Assembly: GCA_028023455.1 (NCBI GenBank)
Contig: JAQFVV010006215.1
Span: 12,131,473 to 12,195,472 of the forward strand
DNA: 64,000 nucleotides
DNA from: Epiperipatus broadwayi
Lineage: Eukaryota; Onychophora; Udeonychophora; Euonychophora; Peripatidae
Direction: 5' to 3'
The notes beneath the pieces were generated by a model. That model was not told where the DNA came from, ran no database searches, and saw nothing but the letters and a program-made list of their open reading frames with translations. The position numbers and the translations under genes are program-made. This document shows, piece by piece, positions 48,985-60,959 of the stretch (its first letter is position 1; each line of letters begins with the position of its first letter).

Positions 48985-49315
48985 GCAGGTATAAATAGAC
49001 TTTTTTTGTTTTATCGGACATTCAGTTTTGAGTTTGCAGTTTCAGTCTAGTTTTGCAGTGTCAGTTTACAGAAATGCAGTGCTGAAAAGCTTTTGGAAAT
49101 ATACGCTTGTGCTTCAGCCTTTTGAGTCCAACAAGATCATCACAACCTGCCTGTGAAATAATGTCAGCATAACAACTCTGAAACCCTCCGTCAAAACGTG
49201 CAGCTGTCTCCAAGAAGAAACCAACGGATTACCATAAATTCTCTTCAATAAACAAAATCTAACCGGTTAGATATAATCCATCAGAAGCAGCCAACGACAA
49301 GAAAAAAAATCCTAG
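48985..49315 (+). promoter_or_regulatory. core-promoter-like sequence followed by a transcript-like leader and splice-donor-like site
   Basis: TATAAATAG at about 48,991 is followed 30 bp later by TTCAGTTTTG, matching the animal initiator (TCAKTY) at the usual distance. About 290 bp of more balanced sequence follow without a long open frame, ending in AAATCCTAG/GTATATAT near 49,314, which resembles a donor site. It may be the leader of an old retroelement LTR, or the first exon of an alternative or intron-hosted transcript. No matching second LTR was seen. Confidence 0.35.
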
Positions 49316-51849
49316 GTATATATTTTATTATTATCATTTATACGTAGTAGTCACCACTGTAATCCGTAAATATTCAAGATGCAAATTATATGAACTCTAT
49401 CATACATAAAATGAACTATTGATATGTGTGCGTGAGTTTCAAATGCTATAAATGCTTTATTATTATGTTTGCAAATGTGAGATAATTTAAAATGTCTAAG
49501 ATTATTTTTGCTTTTTTCATAAAATATACTATCATATGTTAATTTAAAAATGTGCGTGTGTTAAAATTGGATTTATAAAATGTTTATAATGCGTTTATGT
49601 TAGTTAGTAAATTATCTTTAAACTTAATTAATGTTGATTAAAATAAATTGTCTTTAAATTTAAACTTTATTTGTCGGTCAATTCTTTTTGTCAATCTCTT
49701 CTTACCAATATTTTATTGCTGATTAAAATTAGACTGGGCTAGTTAAGGGAATTGTTTTGAGCGCTGGATTATGAGCCTACTGCCCGAATATGTTAGTCTT
49801 CAGACTAGCTGGCGCCCCGGGGTTTACCCCGAAACAAATAAAGTATTTGGATAGTAGGGGTTTGAATCTAGCAGCCGAGATGGGCCATTGTTGATAGTTA
49901 AAGCTATCAATAAGATCTCCCATTTTGCTCGAACGTGCCGGTTCGTTCACGTAACCTTTATAAGAGTATAAATGTATTATGAAGGAGTTTGAAGCCGGCC
50001 AAAACTTATATATACGTATAAGTAGGTGGTTTCAGCGGTTCAACCCGGTACACAAGGTTTTCTTTATTTTGAAAATTTCATTTTTTTTTTAAAAAATATT
50101 TAATCTTGATTTTTCCATTAATCATGTAATAATGTCTTTTTGTAAATTATACTATATGCCTTTGGATAAATAATTGGAAATTAATGTGGTAAACGTTAAA
50201 AAAAAAAAAAAAACTTTAGCAAAATAACTGAAGCATTAAGAACTGATATACTGCAAATTTTTAGGGGGAAAGGGAGGGGGTTCTATAATTGATGACTCCA
50301 AAAACTGAGTTAAGATAATACTATCTATATTTCAATCACCTATTTCTAAGCATTTAATGTTTTGCCTCTACTAGATAGAAAACATACTGAAAATTCAATA
50401 CATTCAATTACTATTTTAATTTTTTTTTTTTTTTAAATAATTTTTAATATTTTCAACGATTCACTTTATATTTCAATAAAAAAAAAAATTCTTAAAAAAA
50501 GGGATAATATTTTAAAGATAATAATTACTATTTACTAGTTCTAAGCATACTCAAAAACTCATTAATTTGTGTGCACATTATTACCAATTCAAAGAGTATT
50601 TAAAAATTAATTAATGTGTATGTACACTGTGTATATGTATTTACGATATATAAAACGATCCTCTTTCATATCTGTAACCTTTGATTCCTAAGTACTAGCA
50701 TGGCTATTGAAATTCATCTTCAATAAGAACTTTATTACAATATACATTTTTAGCTTATTTTTAACAAGTATATAAAGTAAAGCCACAACAATGATAAACT
50801 TTTATTAAAAATTATACACATTAAACTTCAGTTTGATGTAAAGTATATCTGTATTTAAATATTAACAGTAAAATTAAAAAAGAAGTTCAATAAATATTTA
50901 TAAATTAATTAACCTAATTGCAGTGAGTTGCTTATTTCATTTTTTCAAACTATGGCTATTCTTTTAATTCAAGATTAATGCTGTAATTAACTTTTATACA
51001 AAGAACTTATGCAACTGCTAAGTGGAGTAGGGGTGAAAAAAAAAAAACAAATTTTTTTTTTCCATTAAAATATTAAATTTTTAAAATAGAGGATACTGGG
51101 TTGCTAAATAAAAATGAGAAAGAAATCACTGAGTAAGCAGAAATGTTTTTAATCAATGAAATAAAAAGAGAATGAGAGTTAATAAGTAAAAATAAATTAT
51201 TATTACTTTTATTGTTTAATCATTTCTATATAATAAAAAAAACATTGTGCTGACACACACAAAAAAAAATATTTTTAAGCTTGTTATATCCTTATCAATA
51301 AATTTGTACACTATACTAAAATATTCATGCATGTATATATATTTAAATTTCAGAAGTTTGAATGCTTTAAAAAAAGCAAGTTTACGAAGATTACAAGTTT
51401 TATTGTTAATATTTAAAAAATTCATGATCTTGGAAATAGGAATTTCAAACTGATGGTATTCTAACTACGGTGTAAAATTGTTAGTTTACTGAATAAAATT
51501 ATATCAGCTATTTATTTTTGATGTTTTGTAATCATAGTGCTAGCAAAAATTATATTATTTTTTATTATTAATTTCTAATTTCTTTCATTTTAATATTTAT
51601 TTTTTGGAAATGCAGATAATTAAAATCATTGATCGATTATATGTAAATACATAACTATATATGTAAATGAAATTAAAAAGATAAATGGAAACTCATCAAA
51701 TTAAAAGTTTGGTTTTGTTTGTTTGTTTTTTTAAAAAAAGTGAACATTAGCATATAAATTGCTTTTTTAAAAGGTCTTTAATTATTTTAATACAAGCAGA
51801 CTAATTATATAAAACTACTGAATAAATTGTTAAATATAGTTTGGCTTAC
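49316..51849. other. intronic sequence upstream (in gene order, downstream) of the SFPFLF exon
   Basis: A/T-rich. A GC-richer patch at 49,735-50,060 contains GGGGTTTGAATC, CGAACGTGCCGGTTCG and CAGCGGTTCAACCCGG. It resembles the unassigned patch near 42,100-42,340 in character and probably comes from a mobile element. The overlapping 68-69 codon frames on both strands at 51,216-51,453 are low-complexity. Confidence 0.35.
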
Positions 51850-51954
51850 ATGAATTGCTAATCGCTCATTCCACCTGCAGAGGCTAAAGATAATATTGCA
51901 AGTCTGTCTAAGATTTATATTATCCTTTGTTTGTTGAAAAAGAAAAGGAAAGCT
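51850..51954 (-). CDS. USP34: USP34 orthologue, exon SFPFLFQQ...LAIH
   Basis: This short exon has 35 codons and no start codon of its own; I found it by looking for the expected USP34 continuation. The acceptor is ...TTGTTTTAG/AGCTTT and the donor is ATTCAT/GTAAGC. The peptide runs SFPFLFQQTKDNINLRQT, then CNIIFSLCRWNERLAIH. This fits the FPFLFQ.I.D.IN.RQTCN.IFSLCR.N.RLA block that I recall from USP34. The intron separating it from the previous exon (51955-52040) is only 86 bp and has a TTGTTGTTGTTGTTTTAG tract at its 3' end. The next intron is 32,106 bp. Confidence 0.88.
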
Positions 51955-52040
51955 CTAAAACAACAACAACAAAAAAACATTATTTAAAATACATAATAAT
52001 GGTAGAATAAATATTTTAAAAATTAGATCAAAAACAATAC

Positions 52041-52250
52041 CTTTCCACCTGCTATAGCTGAATAATCAGGTGATGACAAATGCAACCTATGAGTACAAAT
52101 ACAGCCTCGAGATTTTTCTACTAACAGTGCAATTAAAGTAATCATTTTCTCTAAAGATGCAGGTTTGCGCTTGTCATCTGATAAAGAGATAACATCTTCT
52201 TCTTCATCTTCATCATCATCTGATCCACCATCCCCCTTTGTCAAAAAACC
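52041..52250 (-). CDS. USP34: USP34 orthologue, exon with acidic linker
   Basis: This exon has 70 codons, phase 0, with acceptor ...GATTTTAG/GGTTTT and donor GGAAAG/GTATTG. The protein starts GFLTKGDGG, then has an acidic low-complexity run (DDDEDEEED) at residues 11-19. It continues into a helix containing LEKMITLIALLVEKSR and ends SPDYSAIAGGK. Vertebrate USP34 has a comparable acidic stretch followed by an ALEKMI.L.ALLVE.SR helix at this place (recalled, not aligned). The insertion GCICTHRLH after the helix is more cysteine-rich than I expect. The open frame runs past both exon edges, so the boundaries rest on the splice signals and on phase agreement with both neighbours. Confidence 0.86.
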
Positions 52251-55200
52251 CTAAAATCAAACATTATAAATGAAACGAAAAAATAAATTTAAAAAATTAC
52301 ACAATTTTGAAGCTAGTGATTCTTTTAAAAATAATTTTAAAAACATGAACTTGAAATAATATAAAAAATTAAAAACCATTTAAAAATATTTTTGCAATTA
52401 TTTCAAAACCTATAAATATGGCTTAAACTCTGAATACAGTTATTGATAATTGATTTTTAAAATGTTTTTGTAAGTCATAATGACACTATGGATAATTTTA
52501 TACCTTAAATAAACTCAAATTATAATGAATGCTAAAATGTTCCCTTCCCTCAAAAAACTTGGATATAACAATGCTACAAATTTTTTAAAATCCAAAAAAA
52601 CATATTCCAAAAAGGAAAAAAAAAACAACAACAACTTTAAAACATATGCTTTTCTTTGTAATAGTATATTTCAATATAGTAAAAGCAATTACAAAGAAAA
52701 AAAATATTATTGAAAGGAGATCTTACATATAAAAAAACTTGTTAAATCATGAATCATTAAAACAATGCTATAGCTCTTTGTACATAAAATCTCATAATCA
52801 CAAAAATTATTTGCTTCTTAAATTTTCAGTAATTATCATTTAAGATAGCAAATTAGTAAACATTACCATGAATTGTCAAACACTATTTGTAATCTTTTTA
52901 TTATCATATAAATTTATATTGCCCTCTTCCCCACACCCTCCACCTCTAATTTTTTCCAACTATAAACGTTAATTTATTGTCCATATATTAGCTTTATACA
53001 CATTTTTAATAAAGATAATTAAACTACCATTATGCTTTTTAATCATTTGAATTAATTTATAATATTTATACATCACTTCTGTACAAAAGTTTAAAAGTTA
53101 TTTATAATTAGATGCAAAATTAATATATATTTTTATGAAATGAGTATCATTCTTTATATATATTATAAGTTTTATTTTGTAAAAACATTACAATATTATA
53201 TTTAGTCTATATTCTTAAAAAAAATCCCTTATAAAAATTTACAAATAGGTATTCTAAAAATTTCCATATTCTTAGTAAATATTGTATTCATATCTTGTAA
53301 AAAAAAAAAAAGTTTCTTCTGAATTATTTTTAATTATTATTTTGTAATTCTTAGTGATTGGAATATATTTTAAAATACTGATGTCCACTACTAACTAATT
53401 CTGATCAATCACTTATTTCAATAATAACACATTTACTAGATGATTCAACAATTAAGTAATAATTTCAATAAATCACTTTTACGAATAAGTTAAATAAAAA
53501 TTAAATTATAAATAGACAGTTATATGTCTTTAGAAAAATTCAAATTGTATTTAAACTTTCCAAATATATTCAACCATTAGTAATAGTACACAGCATATAA
53601 TACGATGTTTCAAGTGCTATTATTCTCCTCTCATTTTCAGGTGTTGCTAGTCTGACAAATGAAGGTATTAACATGGGAATAGAGCTTGGATCTTAGATTA
53701 TTGAATTTGAATTTAAAATAACACTCTAATGAACTGAGATACTCTGCCAAAGACAACAGTCAGTAGAAAATTCTTGTACTTATCTATGAAGATCCTCCTC
53801 ATGTATCCATTTTTTTCTAAAAGCAAGTTCAATTAGTGATGTATTATAACACTATTTTGACTTATGGAGTTATTTGCTAATTGGCATTTGAAGAGCTTCA
53901 TTGAATTTTTTCCTTTGTATTTTTTCTTCTCTAGGCACTATTTTTTGTATTTTACCAATTGAGTATATGTTCAATGGAACATAATGGTCTACTACTTTAG
54001 ATACATCTGTTCTCTATTTTCTAATCATCAGTTTGTATTATTTCAAATGCTTTTTAGCATTTCAAATTTAGGTTTTGTAAATGTTAAATTTGTCTTAGTA
54101 TGATAAGGCTTTGCAAAGGTAGTTCTGATATTATATTAATTGCAGATATTCTTTAGTTAGTCTGCTATTCCTGATATGTATGGATACACTACTGTACCAA
54201 TAATTGTTTTTTCTTTTGATGTTTTCTTTTGTTGTTTATTTAAGGTTTTTGTTCTATGTATATCTTTTCTTTTTCCAAACCACTAGTTTCTGAATAAACA
54301 AACTACTTTTGCTCTTGATACTGTCATTGGTCAGGCCAATAACACCAGAAGAGAGGAGAATAATACTACACGAAACATTGTTAGATGCCAATCTGGATAC
54401 TATTACAAACAATTTTGATTGTATTTAAAAAATTTAAACAAAGTTTGGAATTTTTCTAAAGACATTCAAAATTAATATTAGATGATGGAAATTGTCCAAC
54501 ATATAATTACTACTAAAATGCCATTATCACAAACCTTCAGACAAACATAAAAAAAACCCACAAGTTTCTATTAAAAGCAGTTATGATTGGGAAATTGATA
54601 TGATATGATAATAATAGAGGGCTATGACAATATGAACTATGATAATAGTTGAAGAAAATATTAGTAAGTTTTAGATACTTAATAACAAAACCCAATAATT
54701 TCAAATATTGTTTCTATGAAAACAGAACATAAAATTAAAATCTTACACTATAACATTCACCATTAAATTATTTAATATAAATTTATAACAATTGATGTTT
54801 AAATATTTTAAATCTGAAGATAAACAAAAATAAATGCTAAACAAATATTAATTGTAATTTTTAGAATTAAATATTTATGTTTCAGAGGTCATAATGTTAA
54901 ATTGTGAATTAATATTGTGGAATAAATTATAACTTGGAAATATTACTAGTGTCATCTACAAACACTTGACCCATGATATTATTAGAATGTTTATCATAAA
55001 ATTATAATTTAATTAATAACTTTATCTTAAGAGAAGTTTTTATTTATTAGAGAATCAAAATAAAAAATGAAAAAAACCCTCTTTATTCAAACTTTCAACT
55101 GCCATTCTGATATTTTTACAGTTTTGTATTGCATGCCTATTTTTTTCACACTAAAAGATGTCAGTTTTCCATCCTCTCTTTGAATTATAATTAATATATA

Positions 55201-57580
55201 GGGTATATGAGCACAGACTTTCACACGACCCATCACTCTCCACTCTATCTCATAACATTGATACACTTGAACAAATTAGAAAATTATTTGGAAAAAAAAA
55301 GAATATATTTCAAAACTATTCCTAGAATTTAAAATATCCAAAACAAAAGCAATTTCAAGAAATAACTAGCAGTGAAAATCCTTGCTTAAAAAAAAAATCA
55401 CTTTTTCATATTTAAAAATTAATGATTTACTTTCATATTAACTAACACCTATGATTCCTTCATAATCTAATTTATTATTATTTTAAATTTAATACATTAA
55501 ACAAATTTATAATTAGTAGTTTTGGATATTATTTCAATAAAGTAATAAATTAGAATTACAATTTTTAAAATATTGAATTACAAATAACTTTTAATAAAAT
55601 AAATTTAACATTTTTCTGTAAACTCATAAATCATATATTTCATCATAATAAAATATTTTCAAAATAGTTTTAATATTTAATATTAAGAGTATCTACTCTT
55701 TTTTTAAGTATTGGATTATTAAATAATTATTTACATATGTATGTAGATAAATCTTACAAAGACAGAAATAATTAAAATAAGTAACCAAAATATATACATT
55801 CACAATAAATTTGCAAGATTTGCATATATTACATTAACTAGGATATTAACAAAAATAATGTTCAATCAAAAAAAAGAGCTACATTTAATTAATAAGAATC
55901 CTCCAAAATACAAAACTATTACCAGTGTATACTAAAATATTTTTTTTTAAAAAATAGCATTCAAAATTTTACTGCCAATTTATTTAGATATACAACATCT
56001 TTTGTGTAAAAATATTATTAATATAATTACTGCAGTACAAATTATTTGAATTCTTACAAAAAATTAATAAATGGTAATTCAAACATACTTTAATATAAAA
56101 ACCTAAAAATTATTTTGCAAATACTATAATAACTTGCAAAATATTATCTTCTGTTATTTTCTTTTCAATATCGATAATTTGATATAAATTATGTTGTTGT
56201 AGCACTATATCTTATTCATCATAAATGATTAATTTTAAAAAGACTGATCAATAATATACAGATATTAAAACTTATTTCCACCTAAGAAATAGTTATATTT
56301 TAACAAAAAATGTATGAGCTAAAATGAAGAATAAATTTCTCTTTCTAAAAAAGTCAAAATTTAAAGTACAATGTTTTATACATATTCTACCGTCCCCTTA
56401 TAACCCCTTTACACCGGTTACCTATTAAACCGTTCCTAAAAGGGATTGTGAGCTCCAAAACAAACATGATACAGCGTAAAGATTTATTTATTTTTCTTAT
56501 ATCAATAGTTGTTCATTATCAACACAAGAGGGCGCCAGATACGATGATTTGATTCATAATTTAATTTCTCGCATCACCTTACGTCATATCAAAACGATTT
56601 TGAAGTATAATCCCTGCCCATAAGCTCAAACTCCCAGCATGGACCAATAGGGGTCACTCAGGGTCGCGATGTGATTGCCTTCAAGACTATTATTCTGGCA
56701 AATGACACAATATTAACCAATGGATAAGAAGATCGGTTGATTAACAGACCGGTCCAAGCATTGGACGGAATCATTGGTTATTTATAACTAATACGAATGT
56801 TCGGTTGAGGCATCATTAGAATAAACAACTAGATGCTTATAATATCATCCCCCTTTATCATACAATCCAATAGAATTATTTATACTAGCTCTATTGACAT
56901 TTACTTATATTTATTAATAATAGGCCCTCCCAACTCTTAAACCTATGTTAACTACATAATAAGTAAACATCGTGACTTACGGCACGATGTTTATGAATGA
57001 AACTTAAAAAAGATAAAAATAAAAAAAGTACATAAGAAAGACAAATTTAAAAGTAAAATAATTAATTGCATGAATAAATGCTAACAATAATAATAACTTC
57101 AAAAAAAATTTAATTATAGAAAATGATTTGAGGAATGCTCGACTAGTTTAAATAAATAAAAAAAATTTATTGATTATAAAAAATGAAACATTGATTAATA
57201 GCTTTATTTGCACACACACACGCGCATTCTCGCACTCGCACAGAAAAGAACATATTATGCATAATAAACATGGCTGATAAAATATATTTCCTTTTATTAC
57301 ATTTTGAAAATAGGTGTGTGTTATTATTTATCTGCGAAAGAAAATAATAATTAGGATCAAAGTTCATAACTGGAAAAGTCCTAAGGTTTAAATATGATGG
57401 ACTATGTAGCGTCTGATATTTTTATTTACGAAAGTTGAGATAAAAATAATAAGATTTAATATATGAGAGATTACGGATCATTTTATATTTGTTTTACGAA
57501 AGTCGAATTTAATTAATTATGAGATTGCCTTTTAAGTTTACGTAAAGAATGAGTGGAAGCATTATAAAAAAAAAATGTTT
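52251..57580. other. USP34 intron (6,477 bp to 58,727), no element recognised to 57.58 kb
   Basis: Long A/T-rich sequence with no conserved peptide. The stretch 56,395-56,960 is richer in C and G (ACACCGGTTACC, AGAGGGCGCCAGA, CAGACCGGTCC). It ends near a perfect 10-bp hairpin, AAACATCGTG/CACGATGTTT (56,967-56,994), suggesting a decayed mobile element of unknown type. Confidence 0.4.
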
Positions 57581-57584
57581 ACCT

Positions 57585-57850
57585 AGGATTTTGCTTAGCC
57601 TTCTGCTGCTTCTAATTTGGTGAGGGTTCGAACCTGATAGATGATGTTTCCATAATACATGGTTATTCATTTCGTATAAGTTCAGCGTAGTATGTTTGGA
57701 CGATTCTTGTATATTAAACGGAACAACGTCCTTAGACTGATTGGAGCACTATGTTCGGACGGTATTGTTGTTGATCATTCATAGCTGTGGAGATGTTCTG
57801 GCGGCGGAGCGGCGGTCAATCACTGAAGGGTTTTCTAGCCCATCATGACG
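57585..57850 (+). repeat. SINE-like segment with B box
   Basis: GGTGAGGGTTCGAACCTGAT (about 57,619) is a strong tRNA T-arm/B-box. It is preceded by GCTTAGCCTTCTGCTGC and followed by about 200 bp of CpG-containing sequence that differs sharply from the intron. The A box is weak, so assignment as a tRNA-derived SINE is tentative. Confidence 0.4.
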
Positions 57851-58009
57851 ATCGACGCTCTAAATGTTAGTTTCACAGTGATCATATTGGATAAACCGGA
57901 TAGCAAAAAAAAAAAAAAGTTCTAGTTGTAGCTTCCGGAGGAATTTAAAAAAACTATAAGCATAAGCAAAACAAAACAAAGAATGTAAAAAGACCTTTTC
58001 TTTAGATTT

Positions 58010-58160
58010 AGATTCATATTTATATGGGTTGGTTATTATCTGAGGATCGAATCTCCACCCAGAGTTCAATATTCTTTGAGTTGTCGTTGGGGTCCGTGTC
58101 CTACGTAATGTCCACTCAATCCATATGCTTGAGGCAATCTTAGGTTTATGCAATCTCATA
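58010..58160 (-). repeat. SINE-like segment with A and B boxes
   Basis: On the minus strand, TATGGATTGAGTGGACA (about 58,125) fits an A box. About 55-60 nt later GGTGGAGATTCGATCCTCA (about 58,040) fits a B box with a mostly paired T arm. Box order and spacing are right for a tRNA-derived SINE. It lies about 570 bp below the nearest USP34 exon, inside the intron and on the gene's strand. Confidence 0.45.
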
Positions 58161-58727
58161 TTACAATCTCAGTCAGAAAAAATTCATACTTATTCACACC
58201 TTTTATGCATACATGTGTGCGTGTTTTAAGAGAACAATTTAACTTACATTAGTTTAAAAGTCGAGCATTTAATCTGTCTCCAAATCACTTCTATAAGCTT
58301 TTAACTTTCACTACAGTTATAATCTAAAACAAAACCCCTTTTAATTACCCCCGCGGCATATACAAGGAGAAATCACTTATTGAGATTTAAAATGGCATAT
58401 TAGTAGTATTTTATATTTTACTTTTTCTTTCTTTTTAGAGAATATTATTATAATAGGTTGTATGAAAGCCTTAATTATTTAATCAGAAATATTAGCATTT
58501 TATTTTACAGTGTATTTTATAACGCATTGAAAGAAAACTACATTTATTTTTTGTTATTTTTTTTTTTTCATAAGTTGAAAGTGAAAGAAGAGAAAAAATA
58601 TAGCGTGTTTACATTGCTCGTGTGTGTGCGTATATACCTGTACCGACTTTGTCTCGGTACAATATATATATATATAGTATTAAATATTTTCAGAGTGTAA
58701 AACTAATAATAATTAAATATAACTTAC

Positions 58728-58892
58728 AACTGATTCTGATGATCTTTGTCCCAAGTAAAAATTAACCATAACTGAAATAGTACGAATAGAAATCAAAAAT
58801 TGGCATTCTTCTTCTCCTCCTTTTGCAAAATCCAATAAAAATGTAAAATATTCAGTTAAATGCTTGCTGTGAGGTTTAGCACCATGTTCAAT
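58728..58892 (-). CDS. USP34: USP34 orthologue, internal exon (first visible in gene order)
   Basis: USP34 is a very large ubiquitin carboxyl-terminal hydrolase (C19 family) that removes ubiquitin from substrates, including components of Wnt/Axin signalling. This exon encodes 55 codons, phase 0 at both ends. The minus-strand acceptor reads ...TTGTTACAG before ATTGAACAT, and the donor is CAGTT/GTAAGT. The peptide opens IEHGAKPHSKHLTEYF, continues with EEECQFLISIRTIS and ends with SSESV. I recognise the HLTEYF...DFAK.G.EE.QFL.S...IS.MV.FY pattern of USP34 from memory; no alignment was run. The region is helical and outside the catalytic Cys/His boxes, so activity cannot be judged here. The next exon in gene order lies 6,477 bp lower. 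Earlier exons were not found between 58.9 and 64 kb. USP9X or USP24 are less likely alternatives. Confidence 0.85.
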
Positions 58893-59847
58893 CTGTAACA
58901 AATCAAGATTAAAGTATATATATGTGTGTGTGTGTAAAAATGCAGTTATTTTTTCAAACAATACTTTTAATATTTGCAATCAAAAATTTATTGACTATAA
59001 TTCAAACAGTTTGAAAAAAAGGCTTGAAAATAAATTTTAGCTAAACTAAAGTAATGTATAATAGATTTCTATTACTGGAAAATATTAATGATGGTAAAAT
59101 TAAAAGGTACTATTCACTGAAAAAAAAAAAATGGAATAAAGAAATTGAAGAAATAAAATATCAATAAATGCATTTGATAGACTTAATATTACATTTAATG
59201 AAACATGCTCATATATTTAAAAAATTAAAAAAAATACTTTAAATAAATATGGCTTGTGAAACTTTGAATTCTAAAATGAAACAAAGAAGTACAGAAAAAA
59301 TCAGGTCAGGAAAACAGTAAGGACAAAAAAAAAAGACCAGCTTTGATGCCAAATAAGTACTGTTAATAATATTTCATTTAAAAAAATTTAAAGAACTTGA
59401 ATAAAAATGGGTTAGGCACACAATATTAAAAAAAAAATCAATGAAATAGGATAATTCTTGAATACATAACAAAAAAGTAAAAGTGATAGCAAAAAAAAAA
59501 AAGTATTTTAAAATGAAATGATAAGACAGTATGCTAGATATTATAAGGAAAAGAGGATAATTGAAAGAATTTTATATAGAAATAAAAATGGTTGTTTGAG
59601 AAGATACCATGGGTAATTATAATTAGTCAATAGAATCATTCAATATAAGTTATCATAACAGTTCTCTTTCTTAAAAAATATCACAAAACAAATTTTGAAA
59701 TTCAAATTAATGACTCCAGTTTATTTTTTTTAATAAAAAAAAATTATCTTGTAATTTTCAACACATATATAATTGAAATTTATTTCTGCATGTTTTGTCA
59801 AAACTAAAAACAGAATATTATTTACAAACAATTTAAAAAAAAAATCG
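58893..59847. other. intronic sequence upstream of the first visible USP34 exon
   Basis: A/T-rich sequence with many A runs. I searched the minus strand for another USP34 exon (open frame with AG and GT edges) and saw none I could support. Confidence 0.4.
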
Positions 59848-60959
59848 TACTGTTCTATTAGCCACCATACATCGCTTGATGGTGCTGTTTATGTTCAAAA
59901 ACAATATAACATTTCCAGGCCAGACATTTTCTTTCAAATTTACGTTATTCCTATAATACTAAATTAAACGTTTAATCAAAAGTAAAAAAAAAAAACACTT
60001 TTTATTTCCAAAATTTACGTTACTTTTCTAATACTAAATTAAACGGTTTAACAAAATTAAAAAAAAACAATACTTCATTAAAAAGTAATCAGCCATGGAC
60101 CAGCAAGGGAAGGCAGCTGCTAAACATTCATCCGTCTCCCGGCACAAACCTCCAAACAGCCACTGCTGCAGCAGCATCCTGCCCTGGTGGTTCTTGCAAC
60201 AGCTGAAGAGGATTTCATCCACTTCGATAATGAGTCCAGGACAACATATTTGATGGCAGGGATGGAACACCAGGCTCTTGCGGCACAGCTCCATTCGACA
60301 ACGGCGCCTCTGGCCAATTCCAGATTGTCCAGAGCAAGTTCGACATTCAGCTTGTCATGGCTCCGGTAATACAGGAGATGCAACACTTTGAGGCAGGGCA
60401 GCCTCAAACCATGTCCCCTTTCCGAATCGAGACAGTTTTTCTACACTCACATGAGTGGCATACAAACGGGCATATTTCCCTACGAATAGTCATATCTTTC
60501 CCACACACACCTTGCTTGGCATATGGCAGAATGTTATGTGCCTGCAGAAAGGCAGCAGTGTCAGCTTCTGCGTTAGGCAAATCCCACACTTTTAAATGTT
60601 CGCTGTTGCCTTAAGCCAATTTATCTCGTCGAGAATGTGAAATTTTGCGTGAATCCGTCACACCGTGCTCTGCAAAAGTCTTTCCAAATTTCTGCCAGCT
60701 TCCAAGATGCATAGAGAAGCGCACTGACAGGGTGATAATTATCACTCTGCAATACTACTAAAGTTAGTGGGCGAGTCAATGATCTTGAAAACAGATTTCA
60801 AGACTTCTGTGAAATTGAACAAGTGACCCTCATATCAAAAAAACAGCTATTACGAACGTAGTGTTGTAGCTGTAGGTTCGGCTGTGTAAATGATATTCTT
60901 CTGTGTTTTGGCACATAAATAGCGCCATCAAGTGATGTACGGTGGCTAATAGAACAGTA
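59848..60959 (-). mobile_element. Merlin-type DNA transposon with ~47-bp terminal inverted repeats
   Basis: TACTGTTCTATTAGCCACC at 59848 and its complement GGTGGCTAATAGAACAGTA ending at 60959 open an inverted repeat of about 47 bp. The repeat continues through CATCRCTTGATGG and RTTTATGT with few mismatches. The interior is clearly more GC-rich than the intron and encodes a broken transposase on the minus strand (see the next entry). A direct duplication of ATTTACGTTA...CTAATACTAAATTAAACG lies inside the left end (59,938 and 60,014). I could not find the 8-9 bp target duplications expected of Merlin. Confidence 0.75.
60070..60620 (-). pseudogene. Merlin (ISXO2-like) transposase, frame-broken and C-terminally truncated
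   Basis: Merlin transposases are eukaryotic relatives of bacterial IS1016/ISXO2 transposases with a DDE-type core. Reading right to left: LQAHNILPYAKQGVCGKDMT and FVCHSCECRKTVSIRKGDMV (about 60,560-60,405) form the N-terminal Cys-rich finger. LKVLHLLYYRSH follows (about 60,390-60,355). In another frame, LIIEVDEILFSCCKNHQGR (about 60,230-60,175) carries the first catalytic Asp (EVDE). It continues LLQQWLFGGLCRETDECLAA, corresponding to QWVFGG..R.TG in the family. The frame ends at about 60,070 (PCWSMADYFL), before the remaining catalytic Asp and Glu. Frameshifts separate the blocks, so the copy is dead. Family assignment is from motif memory. Confidence 0.75.

Noticed and set aside
51216-51453. 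Overlapping 68-69 codon frames on both strands
   Set aside because: Low-complexity sequence with no splice signals or domain; they lie in the large intron just after the SFPFLF exon's donor.
60034-60614. Bacterial insertion sequence or contamination
   Set aside because: The transposase resembles the bacterial ISXO2 type, but Merlin is its known eukaryotic relative, and the element is flanked by ordinary intron-like DNA.
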